Notes: a model not told the origin generated them from the letters alone. A stretch of 64,000 nucleotides of DNA from Leptospira hartskeerlii (GCF_002811475.1 NZ_NPDL01000010.1:1-64000), one strand, 5' to 3'; positions 27,308 through 37,737 are shown, counted from the first letter of the stretch. Numbers and translations: made by a program.

Positions 27308-29110
27308 ATGAATTCTTTTTTAGATCCCGACTTACGGACAAAATTGGTTTCCGAATGGGGAAGGATCTCTCTCATCTTCGAAGAGAGTATCAAACCTTTC
27401 TTAAGATTTATATTCGGAGTATTGGGAGTTATTTCTCTTTTTATACTCATCTTTCTATATGGATTTTATTACCCACCTAAATGGATCCATCCACTTCGTT
27501 TAGTTACCATGACTATAGTCTGGTATTTGGTAATTTACGAATGTTTAAGTTTTCTATTCACATTAACTCCGTATCGTGCCTATTTAAAGTTTCATAAGGT
27601 AGAAGCATTTGTAGTTTTAGTAGTACTCTTGCAATTCTTCTTCGAAGAGAGAATAGAATCCATTCTTTCGCAACAGAGAACGGAAGAGGCTGTACTTTTG
27701 TTCTTATCCTTAAGTCAGTTGACATTGGCGTTCGGAGGGTTTGCTCATTTTTTAAGAAGGGCAAGACTTTCTCTCGGAAAAATTTCTCCTTCTTTGGTGA
27801 TGACCGGAAGTTTTGCAATGCTGATCTTTTTAGGAACCGCTGCGTTATGCCTTCCTAGAGCGGAAGCAAGGCCGATCCAATTAGTAGATCTTTTTTTTAC
27901 AGCGGTAAGCGCAGTATGTGTCACAGGTCTTAGTACAATAGATGTCTCTCAAGATCTGACCGGGACTGGACAAGTGATATTGATGGTCCTCGTTCAACTA
28001 GGCGGTTTAGGGCTGATGACTTTAACAGTATTTTTTGCATTGGTTTTAGAAGGGCAAGTTTCAGTGACCGAAAAACTGATCGTTAAGGACCTGTTCAGCC
28101 AAGAATCCATCGGAAGGGCAGGCTCAATCTTAAAACAAGTTGCTTACCAAACATTTGCGATAGAAGGGATTGGTTCTGTTTTTCTTTACTTAACATTTCC
28201 AAAGGAGCTTGGCTTCTCTCAAAAAGAACTTATATTCCAATCTATATTTCATTCTATAACAGCGTTTTGTAATGCAGGGTTTGCTCTTTTTCCAAGAGGA
28301 TTAGCGGAGCCTTATTTCAAGGGATCTTATACATTCCTTTCCACATTTATGGTTTTGATCGTATTTGGGGGGCTAGGTTTTCCTACTGTGAATCAACTTT
28401 TAAGGAAAATTAGATTTGATGGAGAATCTTTTAGAAATCGTTTTTCCCTGGGTTCTAAGCTGATCCTGATCACAACTTTATTCTTATTACTCTTTGGATG
28501 GATATCCTACTGGGTATTAGAAAGAAATTTTAGTTTGAAAGATTTGAATTGGTATGACCAGGCTTTTCATTCTTTATTCTATTCAGTTACAACGAGGACC
28601 GCTGGATTTAATACCTTGGATATTTCTTCTATGGGAATACCAATGGTGTTTGTGAGTTTATTTTTGATGTGGGTAGGCGCTTCTCCTAATTCTACTGGCG
28701 GTGGGATTAAAACTTCTACATTAGCGCTTGCAGTCTTACAGTTTTATCAATTTTTTACGGGAAAAGAAAGAGTGGATGTTTTTGGAAGAACAGTCGCAGA
28801 AAATTCTCTTTCCAGAGCGTCTGTTGCGATCGTACTTTCCATGTTTATAATATTTTTAGGGATCTTTTTCATAGTCTGTTTCGAGAAACCTTTTCCTTTT
28901 TTGGATATTTGTTATGAAGTGGTTTCCGCTTACGGAACTACAGGTCTTTCGAGAGGGATCACTTCCCAGTTTGAGGCACCCGGAAAATTATTATTATGTT
29001 TTGTAATGTTTGTGGGTAGGGTCGGGGTTTTGACGGTATTATTAGCTTTTGTTCCGAAACCTAAACCTAGAAGATATTGGTATCCTGAAGAATATGTTGT
29101 GGTCGGTTAA
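27308..29110 (+). CDS. TrkH/KtrB-type potassium transporter membrane subunit
   Basis: 600 residues. After an extra N-terminal hydrophobic region (about 35-150, some four helices) comes the TrkH/KtrB core with four pseudo-repeats of the K+ filter: AVSAVCVTGLSTID, SITAFCNAGFALFP, SVTTRTAGFNTLD and VVSAYGTTGLSRG. Each has the key Gly of the pore. It carries K+ (often Na+-coupled) across the inner membrane with a Ktr/Trk regulatory subunit, encoded 12 bp downstream. The N-terminal extension is unusual for KtrB (about 450 residues). Confidence 0.92.
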   Translation: MNSFLDPDLRTKLVSEWGRISLIFEESIKPFLRFIFGVLGVISLFILIFLYGFYYPPKWIHPLRLVTMTIVWYLVIYECLSFLFTLTPYRAYLKFHKVEAFVVLVVLLQFFFEERIESILSQQRTEEAVLLFLSLSQLTLAFGGFAHFLRRARLSLGKISPSLVMTGSFAMLIFLGTAALCLPRAEARPIQLVDLFFTAVSAVCVTGLSTIDVSQDLTGTGQVILMVLVQLGGLGLMTLTVFFALVLEGQVSVTEKLIVKDLFSQESIGRAGSILKQVAYQTFAIEGIGSVFLYLTFPKELGFSQKELIFQSIFHSITAFCNAGFALFPRGLAEPYFKGSYTFLSTFMVLIVFGGLGFPTVNQLLRKIRFDGESFRNRFSLGSKLILITTLFLLLFGWISYWVLERNFSLKDLNWYDQAFHSLFYSVTTRTAGFNTLDISSMGIPMVFVSLFLMWVGASPNSTGGGIKTSTLALAVLQFYQFFTGKERVDVFGRTVAENSLSRASVAIVLSMFIIFLGIFFIVCFEKPFPFLDICYEVVSAYGTTGLSRGITSQFEAPGKLLLCFVMFVGRVGVLTVLLAFVPKPKPRRYWYPEEYVVVG

Positions 29111-29122
29111 AGGAAGGTTCGA

Positions 29123-29812
29123 ATGAGAAAGAAAAGGATCGCAGTTGTTGGCCTGGGAGATTTCGGGATCGAACTAGTAAAAAGACTGTATGAAGATGGG
29201 CAAGAAGTCACAGCAATCGATCAGGATAAAAATAAGATAGATCGAATCAGAGAATTTTCTACTTACTGTGTTGCGATCGATTCCACGGACGAATCTGAAT
29301 TGAAAGAGCATGGTTTGGACGAGATGGATGCAGTAGTTTTAGCGATCGGAGATAATTTCGAAAATTTGATCGTGACTGCCGACGCATTAAAAAAGATCGG
29401 CGCAATCAATATATTCGCTCGTTATCAATCCGATCTGAACAAAAGAGTTTTGCAGATGTTGGGAATAGAGAATTTATTCAATCCGGAAGAACAGGCTGCT
29501 CATTCTATGGCGGAACAACTTGCAAATAGCAGCGTAAAAGGTGTCACCTTACTCGGACAAGATTATAGAATTTTAGAAGCCGTGGTACCGAAACATATGC
29601 AGGGTAAAACCGTACAAGGTGCCAAACTGAGAGAAGATTGGAATCTAAATTTGATCACAGTCAAAAGACCTAAAAAGACCAGAAGGAAATCGGATCGAAA
29701 TGACGAAGAAGTTTTAGGAATTCCTTCTCCAAATCTGGTTTTATCGGAAGGAGACATCCTAGTTCTGTTTGGGAAAGCGGAAGATCTGGAGCAAATGATT
29801 GGAAATCGTTAA
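29123..29812 (+). CDS. KtrA/TrkA-type RCK regulatory subunit
   Basis: 229 residues. An RCK_N Rossmann domain (RIAVVGLGDFGIELVKRL, then ID at the end of strand 2) is followed by an RCK_C domain from about residue 140 (ILEAVVPKHMQGKTV...LSEGDILVLFG). Cytoplasmic ring-forming subunit gating the adjacent KtrB-like channel by nucleotide binding. A basic insert, KRPKKTRRKSDR (about 181-192), sits within RCK_C. One RCK pair per chain fits KtrA rather than the double TrkA. Confidence 0.92.
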   Translation: MRKKRIAVVGLGDFGIELVKRLYEDGQEVTAIDQDKNKIDRIREFSTYCVAIDSTDESELKEHGLDEMDAVVLAIGDNFENLIVTADALKKIGAINIFARYQSDLNKRVLQMLGIENLFNPEEQAAHSMAEQLANSSVKGVTLLGQDYRILEAVVPKHMQGKTVQGAKLREDWNLNLITVKRPKKTRRKSDRNDEEVLGIPSPNLVLSEGDILVLFGKAEDLEQMIGNR

Positions 29813-29910
29813 GTAAGTTTTCCATAACTTTTATACAAAAGCTTCGAATTTTAAATGAAAACAATCCGATTTCGGAGTAAAATCGAGTTCGATTCGGTCG
29901 AAAGAATATA

Positions 29911-30612
29911 ATGATGAGAGTTCTGATCCTTTTACTATTATTAGGATGCAATTTTTGCTCTCCTCTCCAGGTTAAATCCCAGGTAGAGGTAGAAAGATCG
30001 GATCATATTCGCTACTACGAAAAAACCTACGCATTCCTTCCATTTTTCGGTCAGGCACCTCCTATTATTATCCGTGAAAACGAAGATCTTATTCGCGAAA
30101 AACTTGCGGAGAAGGGTTACAAAGAGGTAGATATCTCCAGAGCGGATCAATTGATACATTACGATATATTAATATTTCCGAGAGGAAGTGTAATCGATAA
30201 TAGAGCCGATCTTGGCGCTTTCGGAGGATGGACCAGTGCAAGAGGGATGAGATACCATTCGTATGGTGGTACTTCCAGTAGATTAGCTGCAGTGCCAATT
30301 TTAGGAAGCGTTGGAGGATATTCTCCTTTTGCATTTATGGGAAATTTCGGTAATTCCAGAATTTCAGGCGCCAGTCCTTATTACGAAAATTTTTACGATG
30401 TGATCTTTAAACTCGTGATCTATGATGGCAAACGTTATAGAGGACTTCCTTCCAGCGTACTTTTAAAAGCAAACGTGGAAGGAGAAGGCAGATCGGGACC
30501 GATGTTCGATGTGATCCCTTATCTAATCACCGGTTTTTTTAAATCATTTCCCAATTTCGTAGGAGAAAAAAACGAGATCATCTCCGAAGAAGAAGTTTGG
30601 AGAGGACATTGA
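29911..30612 (+). CDS. Putative lipoprotein, DUF4136-like
   Basis: 233 residues. The leader RVLILLLLLGC and CSPLQV give a likely lipobox at Cys12 or Cys16. The mature part, YAFLPFFGQAPPII...IREKLAEKGYKEVDISRADQLIHYDI, follows the usual DUF4136 pattern of an N-terminal strand, a helix for a 'degraded' C-terminal comparison and then beta strands. A Gly/Ser-rich section (about 85-150) follows. Function unknown. Its stop abuts the stop of the convergent aldo/keto reductase with no gap. Confidence 0.6.
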   Translation: MMRVLILLLLLGCNFCSPLQVKSQVEVERSDHIRYYEKTYAFLPFFGQAPPIIIRENEDLIREKLAEKGYKEVDISRADQLIHYDILIFPRGSVIDNRADLGAFGGWTSARGMRYHSYGGTSSRLAAVPILGSVGGYSPFAFMGNFGNSRISGASPYYENFYDVIFKLVIYDGKRYRGLPSSVLLKANVEGEGRSGPMFDVIPYLITGFFKSFPNFVGEKNEIISEEEVWRGH

Positions 30613-31632
30613 TTATCCCATCGGATAGGGGATCTTTTTAGAGACCTCATCTATCTTTTTTAAAATATCGTCGGACAAGATAAGATTTGTTGCCTTTAGA
30701 CTTTCTTCCAATTGTTCTACAGTATTCGCTCCAATAATGGTAGAAGCCACATAATCATGTTGTTTGGACCAAGCAACTGAAAGGGTAGTCACACTTATTC
30801 CTGCTTCCTTGGCTATTTCAATCAGTTCTTTTGTGGAAGCGAGAGTCCCTTCGTTCAAAAATCGATTTGCCATTCTTCTTTGTCTTTCTGTTGGAAGTTT
30901 TGCATAACGCGTAAATCTGGCATTTTCAGGAGGAGTTGATCCGTTATACTTTCCCGTCAATACTCCACCGGCTAAAGGAGAATAAGGAAGAAGACTGATT
31001 TGTTCTCTTCTACAAATATCGGATAGAGCATCTTCGAACCTTCGATTCAAAATGCTAAAATTGTTTTGTATTGATTCGTATCTAGCAAGTTTGTTCGTGC
31101 GGGAAACTTCTAAACTTTTCATAGTTCCCCAGGCGGTTTCGTTACTGCTTCCTATGTATCTAACTTTACCTTCGTCTATCAATTCGGTCAAAGCTTCTAA
31201 TGTTTCTTCAAATCCGAAATCATGATCAGGCCAATGAGTTTGGTATAAGTCTATATAATCGGTTCCGAGCCTTTTCAAACTTCCTTCGATTGCTACTTTT
31301 ATATTTCTGCGATCTAGTGCAGTTTTACCTTCTCTCACTGGAGGAGTGAACCATCCATGACCTGGGCCACAAACTTTAGTTGCGATCAGGATAGATTCTC
31401 TCTTCTTAGTCTTTAACCAATTGCCGAAAATTTTTTCAGTGGCGTGAACATACTCGGCCTCCGGAGGAACAGGATAGATCTCTGCAGTATCGTAAAAATC
31501 TATTCCCGAATCGAAAGCTTTGTTCAAAATTCGATGTGCTTCCTTCTCATCACAACTGGAGCCGAAAGTCATAGTCCCCATACAAATTTCGGAAACAACC
31601 ATCCCTGTTTTTCCAAGCCTTCTTTTTTTCAT
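30613..31632 (-). CDS. Aldo/keto reductase
   Basis: 339 residues, TIM-barrel NADPH reductase. The conserved tetrad is visible as DTAEIY (Asp, Tyr), a Lys in IATKVCG and His in [22 protein letters not shown] and [16 protein letters not shown] are typical of the YajO/Tas-like subgroup. It reduces aldehydes or ketones in the cytoplasm; the substrate is unknown. It follows 12 bp behind the gamma-glutamyltransferase gene on the same strand. Confidence 0.92.
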   Translation of the reverse strand: MKKRRLGKTGMVVSEICMGTMTFGSSCDEKEAHRILNKAFDSGIDFYDTAEIYPVPPEAEYVHATEKIFGNWLKTKKRESILIATKVCGPGHGWFTPPVREGKTALDRRNIKVAIEGSLKRLGTDYIDLYQTHWPDHDFGFEETLEALTELIDEGKVRYIGSSNETAWGTMKSLEVSRTNKLARYESIQNNFSILNRRFEDALSDICRREQISLLPYSPLAGGVLTGKYNGSTPPENARFTRYAKLPTERQRRMANRFLNEGTLASTKELIEIAKEAGISVTTLSVAWSKQHDYVASTIIGANTVEQLEESLKATNLILSDDILKKIDEVSKKIPYPMG

Positions 31633-31644
31633 TCTTGCCTCTTT

Positions 31645-33561
31645 CTATTTTCCTTCCGCCCAGGATTCTTTTCTGGGGTCGGCTCCGCCATATAAAATTC
31701 CTGTTTTAGGATCTTTTAAAGAAATACAAGGAGCCCCAAAGTCATATTCCCATTTTTCCCTTTCTTTGACTTCGTAACCGAGAGCTTCGAGCGCTTTTCC
31801 TTCTTTTTTGTAGATCTCCTCTTCCAATTCTATTCTTCCCGGATAATATTTATGAGGGGAGAATGCATCAGGCCAGTTTAAGGAACGGAAACGAGGAGCG
31901 TTAACTGCGTTCTGTGGATCCATTCCAAAGACGACTAAATTTAAAAATACTTGGACTACTGCTTGAGTTTGCATATCCCCGCCAGGAGTCCCGAAGCTCA
32001 TCCAAAATTTTCCGTCTTTAAATACCATTGACGCGTTAGGCGTAATTGTTGGTCTTTTCCCCGGAACCAATGCGGAAGGGTGGTTTGCGTCCAAGCGGAA
32101 TTGGGTCATCCTAATTCCTAATGTTATATCTCCGTCTATGATCGGAGATTGAGGAAAATCACTTGGAGTTAAGGACAAAGAATTTCCTTTAGAGTCAATA
32201 ATACTCAGATAAGTTGTGTCTCTCCCAATTTTTCCTGATTCTGTTCTTTCCCAAAAACTAGGAGTAAGATCAAAAAAAGATTCTTTATTCATAGCAAGAG
32301 TATCTTCTATTTGATACGCGATCTTTTTAGAACTCGCGGGAGATTCGAACAAGAATGGATTTCCTGAGGGAGGAGTTTTTCCGAACGCTTTCGATTGCAA
32401 TAGTTTCCTTCTTTCCGCAGCATACTCTTTACTGAGTAAACCTTTCTCCGGAACGGAAACATAAGCGGGATCTCCGAAATATTTTTCACGATCTGCCATC
32501 GCTAACTCGATTGCTTGGATTACAGTGTGAACATACTCCTTGGAATTATGGCCCATGGATTTTAGATCGATCCCTTCTAAAATTTGTAGAACGACAGGTA
32601 CAACTGCGCCTTGGTTCCAAGTACGATTGGAGAAGATCGTATAAGGTCCATAATTTCCTTGTAATGGAACTTCCCAGTCCGCGCTATATCTCACTAGATC
32701 AGATTTAGCCATAGTGCCGTCGTGTTCTTCGTGAGCTTTTGCGATCTTATCTGCTATAGGGCCCTTATAAAAATAATCTCTCAAAGCCTCTAAGGACTCT
32801 ATACGATTTTTTCCGGAAGAAGAAGCGGCCTTTTCGGCTTCTGCCAACTCTTTCAGTGTTGCGGATAATTCTGGCCTCTTGAATCTTTCTCCCGGATGAA
32901 GAGGTTTCCACCATTTATCTCCCACGTAAATTTTTGCATTATAAGGAAGTAAAAACTTAAGACCTAATCTTTTGAAAACTCCTATGTTCAAATTCCTCAT
33001 TAGAATTCTGTGAACTGGAAAACCTTCTGCTGCAATTTGGATTGCAGGTTTACTCACTTCTTCAAAAGATTTGGTACCGTATTTTTTAAGTAATGCTACG
33101 ATCACATCCGGAGATGCGGGGACCAACTGAGAAGAATATTTTAACATAGGAATGGATTCATGTCCTCGCGACTTGAAATATTCTATCGTAGCTTTTGCAG
33201 GTGCAGTCCCAACTCCGATATAACTATGAACTTTTTTATCCGCTTGGTCATAGTAGAGTAGAGGAGCCACTCCAGGAAAGGAAGCCTCTTCTCCTTGGGT
33301 CACATTCAAAACTAAAAAAGCTGCTACTCCTGCATCCGCGGCATTCCCGCCCTTCTCCAAAATTTCCAAAGCTGCTTTGGTTGCCAAAGGATGACCGCTT
33401 GCCACCATCAACTTAGAACCTTTTGCCGTGGGTCTTTCCGTGTGATACGGATCTTGGAAACTCATCGTTTCTCCCGGTTGGGAAGTTGCGAAATACAATA
33501 TTACAAGAACTAGAACGACTACTAGTATCCCTGATAAAGAATACGTTAGGATTTTTTTCAT
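31645..33561 (-). CDS. ggt: Gamma-glutamyltransferase family protein
   Basis: 638 residues from ATG 33561, which has AGAGGA ahead and gives an N-terminal membrane anchor (YSLSGILVVVLVLVILYF). The chain has AKGSKLMVASGHPLATKAALEILEKGGNAADAG, the usual GGT start, and a probable self-cleavage Thr in GRDTTYLSIID, followed by GNSLSLTPSDF. GGTs cleave glutathione in the periplasm by an N-terminal nucleophile mechanism. The region after the Thr departs from the classical T-S-T.N..FGS run, so activity and substrate may differ. Confidence 0.88.
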   Translation of the reverse strand: MKKILTYSLSGILVVVLVLVILYFATSQPGETMSFQDPYHTERPTAKGSKLMVASGHPLATKAALEILEKGGNAADAGVAAFLVLNVTQGEEASFPGVAPLLYYDQADKKVHSYIGVGTAPAKATIEYFKSRGHESIPMLKYSSQLVPASPDVIVALLKKYGTKSFEEVSKPAIQIAAEGFPVHRILMRNLNIGVFKRLGLKFLLPYNAKIYVGDKWWKPLHPGERFKRPELSATLKELAEAEKAASSSGKNRIESLEALRDYFYKGPIADKIAKAHEEHDGTMAKSDLVRYSADWEVPLQGNYGPYTIFSNRTWNQGAVVPVVLQILEGIDLKSMGHNSKEYVHTVIQAIELAMADREKYFGDPAYVSVPEKGLLSKEYAAERRKLLQSKAFGKTPPSGNPFLFESPASSKKIAYQIEDTLAMNKESFFDLTPSFWERTESGKIGRDTTYLSIIDSKGNSLSLTPSDFPQSPIIDGDITLGIRMTQFRLDANHPSALVPGKRPTITPNASMVFKDGKFWMSFGTPGGDMQTQAVVQVFLNLVVFGMDPQNAVNAPRFRSLNWPDAFSPHKYYPGRIELEEEIYKKEGKALEALGYEVKEREKWEYDFGAPCISLKDPKTGILYGGADPRKESWAEGK

Positions 33562-33741
33562 GATTTCCTCTTCACTGCGAGAGGATCTTTCTAATTCTTC
33601 CGAAAGAACGAGCAAGGTTTTTTTATATCCGAAAGGTCCGAAGGGAACGAACGGAATTTATAACTTTTAAATGCTAGTATAGTCCAATCATAAACAGGGA
33701 ATTCGAAAGGATCTCCCGGCCATTGTTATAAGAGGCTTAGA

Positions 33742-35022
33742 TTGAGCAGACGTTTTTCTTTTCACTATGCTTGGGTCGTTTTGATCGTTACATTCTTCAC
33801 TTTGATCACGGCTGCCGGAGTAAGGTCCATGCCTGGGATTCTGATCATTCCTCTTGAAAAAGAGTTTGGTTGGGACAGATCTGCCATCTCTTTTGCAGTC
33901 TCAGTAAATCTTCTATTGTACGGATTAGTCGGACCATTCGCTGCAGGTCTCATGAATCGTTTTGGCATAAAACGAATTATGGTAGCTGCTCTTGGACTAT
34001 TGATCTCAGGAATTCTACTAACAACGATTATGCGAACAAACTGGGAATTAGTAGTTCTTTGGGGAGTGATGGTTGGATTTGGTTCAGGAATGGCTGCCTT
34101 GGTTTTAGGCGCTACAGTGGTCAATCGTTGGTTCGTTTCTCATAGAGGTCTTCTTATGGGAATTTTGACCGCGAGCACTGCTACAGGGCAAATCATCTTT
34201 CTTCCATTTCTTGCGTCGCTTACGGAACAAGAAGGATGGAGAAACGCAGTCTATGCGGTGGCTTCTATTTTAGCGATACTTCTTCCTACAGTATTCTTCT
34301 TGATGAAAGATTCTCCTAAAAAATCCGGCCTCTTACCTTATGGAGCAAAAAATGAAGAAGAAGGGATCGTGCCTGTTTCGGGAAACCCATTCATGGAAGC
34401 AATTTCTGCATTAAGAGTCGGATTGAGATCCAGAAGTTTTTGGCTTCTTGCAGGAAGTTTTTTTGTATGTGGAGCCAGCACAAACGGTCTTGTAGGAACT
34501 CACTTAGTTCCTGCATGTTCTGATCATGGAATTCCTGAAGTAAGGGCCGCAGGTCTTTTGGCATTGATGGGGATTTTCGATCTGATAGGAACGGTAGGTT
34601 CCGGTTGGTTGTCTGATAGAGTGAATAACAAAATTCTGTTATTTATGTATTATGGATTGAGAGGGATCTCATTATTATTATTGCCTCAAGCATTCGATCC
34701 TGAATCGAATAAACTTTCCATATTTGCAGTATTTTACGGTTTAGATTGGATAGCGACTGTTCCGCCTACAGTTGCATTGACTGCTAAAATATTCGGAAGA
34801 GAAAAAGTAGGATTGATGTTCGGCTGGGTGGTTGCATTTCATCAGATTGGAGCTGCGGTCGCGGCATTCGGAGCAGGTTATATCCGTACAACGCAAGGAG
34901 AATACGATCTTGCATTCATGTTCGCAGGTGCATTATGCGTAATTACAGCATTCGGGATCTTTGCAGTATCAACGGAAAAAGAAGAAGAGAAACTTTCAGA
35001 GACGCCTGAATTTGCATCATAA
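33742..35022 (+). CDS. MFS transporter (monocarboxylate/oxalate-formate type)
   Basis: 426 residues from TTG 33742, with twelve membrane helices. The opening HYAWVVLIVTFFTLITAAGVRSMPGILIIPLEKEFGWDR is typical of the MFS group around OxlT and monocarboxylate porters. The loop after helix 2 reads GLMNRFGIKRIM. The likely substrate is a small carboxylate, but this is family-level inference. It is divergent from ggt across a 180-bp spacer. Confidence 0.9.
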   Translation: MSRRFSFHYAWVVLIVTFFTLITAAGVRSMPGILIIPLEKEFGWDRSAISFAVSVNLLLYGLVGPFAAGLMNRFGIKRIMVAALGLLISGILLTTIMRTNWELVVLWGVMVGFGSGMAALVLGATVVNRWFVSHRGLLMGILTASTATGQIIFLPFLASLTEQEGWRNAVYAVASILAILLPTVFFLMKDSPKKSGLLPYGAKNEEEGIVPVSGNPFMEAISALRVGLRSRSFWLLAGSFFVCGASTNGLVGTHLVPACSDHGIPEVRAAGLLALMGIFDLIGTVGSGWLSDRVNNKILLFMYYGLRGISLLLLPQAFDPESNKLSIFAVFYGLDWIATVPPTVALTAKIFGREKVGLMFGWVVAFHQIGAAVAAFGAGYIRTTQGEYDLAFMFAGALCVITAFGIFAVSTEKEEEKLSETPEFAS

Positions 35023-35061
35023 TTATAATGTAATATAGTAAGTGCAAAAATATCTAGCGAC

Positions 35062-36186
35062 TTATTCCAGAAGTTCCACTTTGCCTGAAATTGGAGTGAT
35101 AGAGCGGATCTTATCTTTTTTATAATCTAATTCGTATAGAGTATAATTATTATAAGGTCTGTATTCCTGATCTTTGGATTGTTTTACGAATTCAGGGTCT
35201 CCTAAAAAGTAAACAGATCCGTTTTTAACCACTGGAAAACAACCAACAAAAGAAGAATCATATCTTTGTTTGGTTTTTAGATCTACAACTACTATGTTTC
35301 CCAATTTTCCATCCGCTCTTTCAGTGAAGGACAAAACTTTTCCATCAGGACTAAAGCTGATATTTACTTGTTCTTTATTTTCTCTAGGCTCTTTTGACTG
35401 AGGATTTACAGGAAACGGGTAGAATGGATCGGAGAACTTGACCAATTCTCCAGTTAAGGAAGGCAGTTTATAAAGTCTGTTTTCCTTCTCTGTTGCTACA
35501 CGCACCAAGACCAGATCTTCTGTACTCGTATATACATCGGTGATCTGTAGCTTCCCACTTTCTACCCAAGCTAGAGTTTTTAATTCGGAAGTTTCGAGAG
35601 AATATTTATGGATCGGAACTCTGAGAGATTCTTCTCCGTGTTCGGAGTAACGTACTTCGTTGCCTATCAAGACTAGATTTTTTTGATCCGGAGAAACGTA
35701 TGGTTGGTAACCAGGAAGAGATTTTATCTCCTTCTCTTTTTCGTAATCGTATAATACAGTTTCCCATCGATCTGCGTTTTTTCTGGAGAAGATCACAATG
35801 GATTTATCTTTTAAAAATCCGCTATTACCAGGAAATGCGTCTCTTGTTCCTTTGATTGTCTTAACTTTAGAGTTTGTTAAGTTTAATAGATTGAGTTCTT
35901 TAGAAGTTCTAAAAAGAATATAATTCTGTTTTCTAAAGACAGGGATCCCTTTTTCTTGTGTGCCTGTATAAACCAGTCCGGTCTTTCCATTGATAGAAGA
36001 AATTGAGATGAGCCTTAAGATACCTTTATCTTCTTGAACCGCATATACCGGACTCATAAAAGAAACAGGAGTAGGAGTGACTGAGAAAATCGGGTTTTGT
36101 AAGACCGATGCGATAAAGATAGATCCTAGAATTCGGAAGAGAGCAAGGTTTAGAAATTTATTTTTAGATGTATCCTTCGCTTGCAT
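35062..36186 (-). CDS. Exported beta-propeller-like protein of unknown function
   Basis: 374 residues. An N-terminal hydrophobic stretch after basic residues (FRILGSIFIASVLQ) is probably a signal peptide or anchor. The rest is a series of beta-rich repeats: YQPYVSPDQKNLVLIGNE, NISFSPDGKVLSFTERADGK. The 'SPDGK' motif is the hallmark of TolB/WD40-like (PD40) propellers. A periplasmic binding or scaffolding role is plausible. The convergent MFS gene ends 39 bp away; nothing links the two functionally. Confidence 0.65.
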   Translation of the reverse strand: MQAKDTSKNKFLNLALFRILGSIFIASVLQNPIFSVTPTPVSFMSPVYAVQEDKGILRLISISSINGKTGLVYTGTQEKGIPVFRKQNYILFRTSKELNLLNLTNSKVKTIKGTRDAFPGNSGFLKDKSIVIFSRKNADRWETVLYDYEKEKEIKSLPGYQPYVSPDQKNLVLIGNEVRYSEHGEESLRVPIHKYSLETSELKTLAWVESGKLQITDVYTSTEDLVLVRVATEKENRLYKLPSLTGELVKFSDPFYPFPVNPQSKEPRENKEQVNISFSPDGKVLSFTERADGKLGNIVVVDLKTKQRYDSSFVGCFPVVKNGSVYFLGDPEFVKQSKDQEYRPYNNYTLYELDYKKDKIRSITPISGKVELLE

Positions 36187-36273
36187 ACAGTCATTCTCCG
36201 AAAAAATCCAGGTTTAGTCAGTAAAATTTATCCGATTGAACTCAAGATCGGATTTCTAATGGGGAACATTAGA

Positions 36274-36561
36274 TCAACGTTTGATCTCGAAAGTCCTAAA
36301 CGTACCTTTAGCATCTTCCCATTGGATTGTAGCTTCCGTTACTTTTGCTTTAGAAGGTCCTCTTTGAACTGCTTTGTACAAATCTTCAATAAAAACTTTG
36401 TCTCCTTCGACCACTACTTCGACTTCTCCTGTAGGAAGATTCATAGTGTAACCTTTCAGTCGGCATTCTTGCGCTCTTTGCAGCACATAATATCTAAAAC
36501 CAACTCCTTGTACGGTTCCTCGGATCCTGATTTTTGCTCTAGATTCGTTTTTTGCAGCCAT
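36274..36561 (-). CDS. acyP: Acylphosphatase
   Basis: 95 residues. The family signature GTVQGVGFRYYVLQRA carries the catalytic Arg, and GYTMNLPTGEVEVVVEG carries the catalytic Asn (usual G.V.N...G.VEvvaeG, with T-M for the usual residues). It hydrolyses acyl phosphates such as acetyl phosphate or carbamoyl phosphate in the cytoplasm. Complete single-domain form. It follows the globin gene by 35 bp. Confidence 0.93.
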   Translation of the reverse strand: MAAKNESRAKIRIRGTVQGVGFRYYVLQRAQECRLKGYTMNLPTGEVEVVVEGDKVFIEDLYKAVQRGPSKAKVTEATIQWEDAKGTFRTFEIKR

Positions 36562-36596
36562 TCACGTTGTAACTCCTACAGCTAAATTATACTCCC

Positions 36597-37025
36597 TTAT
36601 TCTTGAGAAGAAGCCTTATTTACCATCCATGAGGAGAAATCCTGCAAAAACTGCCAAAGTATCTCTTTAGATTCTTCATCTGCTTTCCAGTCTTTTATTG
36701 CTTTGCGGTAACAGGAAAGCCAGACTCTTCTCGCCTTTTCGTCGATCGGAAAAGGAAGATGTCTCGCTCTCATTCTTGGAGGGCCATATTTTTGAACATA
36801 ATAGGGTGGGCCTCCGAGAACCTGTACCATAAAGTCTGCTGATTTTACTTTGCTCTCTTCTAGATTTTCCGGAAACATCGAACGAATTTCGCTGACGGCT
36901 ATTTGATCATAGAAAACGGAAACAAGTTCCCTAATGGAATCTTCTCCAACTTTTGCGAACAATTCTCTGAGACGAGGACTGGGAGGAGGAGGTCCTCCGG
37001 ATGGAGTATAAAATGTTTCGCTCAT
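36597..37025 (-). CDS. Truncated hemoglobin-like protein (group II type)
   Basis: 142 residues. [21 protein letters not shown] is the A-B helix start, and [27 protein letters not shown] gives the proximal His (RARH) and the group II Trp at G8 (VW). A proline-rich lead (GGPPPPSP) precedes it. It binds heme and probably O2 or NO. Its start overlaps the stop of the NUDIX gene by four bases, so the NUDIX, globin and acylphosphatase genes form an operon. Confidence 0.88.
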   Translation of the reverse strand: MSETFYTPSGGPPPPSPRLRELFAKVGEDSIRELVSVFYDQIAVSEIRSMFPENLEESKVKSADFMVQVLGGPPYYVQKYGPPRMRARHLPFPIDEKARRVWLSCYRKAIKDWKADEESKEILWQFLQDFSSWMVNKASSQE

Positions 37026-37507
37026 GAAGAAGGTCCCTTCTTCATAAAATCCAAGATCTTAGGTTCGAACTCTTGTACTAGTTTTTGGTACACATCTTTT
37101 TTAAAGGAGACCACGGTCGAAAGGCATTCTTGGAAAGGAATAAATCTAACTCTTTCGAATTCTTGCTCATGAACCGTTAGATCGCAGTCTTCCGCTTTAC
37201 CATCCCAGTATAGAAGATACCATTTTTGGGTTTGGCCTCTATACTTTTTTAAATTAGAGCTTAAATGTAAGGACTCGGGAAAATCATAATTGATCCAACT
37301 TGGATATTCACAGATGATCTTAGCGTCTTGGATGCCTACTTCTTCTAAAAGTTCTCTTTGAGCAGCAGAGTTAGGATCTTCTCCGTCATCTATCCCGCCT
37401 TGAGGAAACTGCCAAGAGCCTTTAAAATTCAGTCGTTCTCCTACTAAAACCTCTCCTTTGGAGTTGAAGACTACCATTCCAACGTTCTTTCTATACGGTT
37501 TGTCCAT
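37022..37507 (-). CDS. rppH: RNA pyrophosphohydrolase / NUDIX hydrolase (RppH type)
   Basis: 161 residues. [39 protein letters not shown] opens exactly like RppH, and the NUDIX box is [23 protein letters not shown]. RppH removes pyrophosphate from the 5' end of mRNA and starts its decay; plant-type relatives cleave diadenosine tetraphosphate, and both are possible. First gene of the operon with globin and acylphosphatase. Confidence 0.9.
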   Translation of the reverse strand: MDKPYRKNVGMVVFNSKGEVLVGERLNFKGSWQFPQGGIDDGEDPNSAAQRELLEEVGIQDAKIICEYPSWINYDFPESLHLSSNLKKYRGQTQKWYLLYWDGKAEDCDLTVHEQEFERVRFIPFQECLSTVVSFKKDVYQKLVQEFEPKILDFMKKGPSS

Positions 37508-37737
37508 CTTAGTAGAGATTTACATCATATATTCGATAGACAAGCCTATAAAAAAATTTGGACCTAAAGTGATACCTTAACTTGGGAATATTTTTTAAAC
37601 AAGGGAAGACTCTCTCATTGAGACTCTGTTTCTTTTCAGTAGAAAAACATGATAAATCAATTGCGGATGGACAAAGAGAGGGCATAAGATTCTTTGGATT
37701 AATATTCCGATTCCAGTAGGAGGATGTGTTTTTTACG

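Noticed and set aside
33765..34124. 119-codon minus-strand ORF inside the MFS gene
   Set aside because: Antisense shadow of a membrane protein; composition is the complement of hydrophobic codons and no start site is seen.
36181..36585. 134-codon plus-strand ORF opposite acylphosphatase
   Set aside because: Fully antisense to a well-identified enzyme and lacks a ribosome site.
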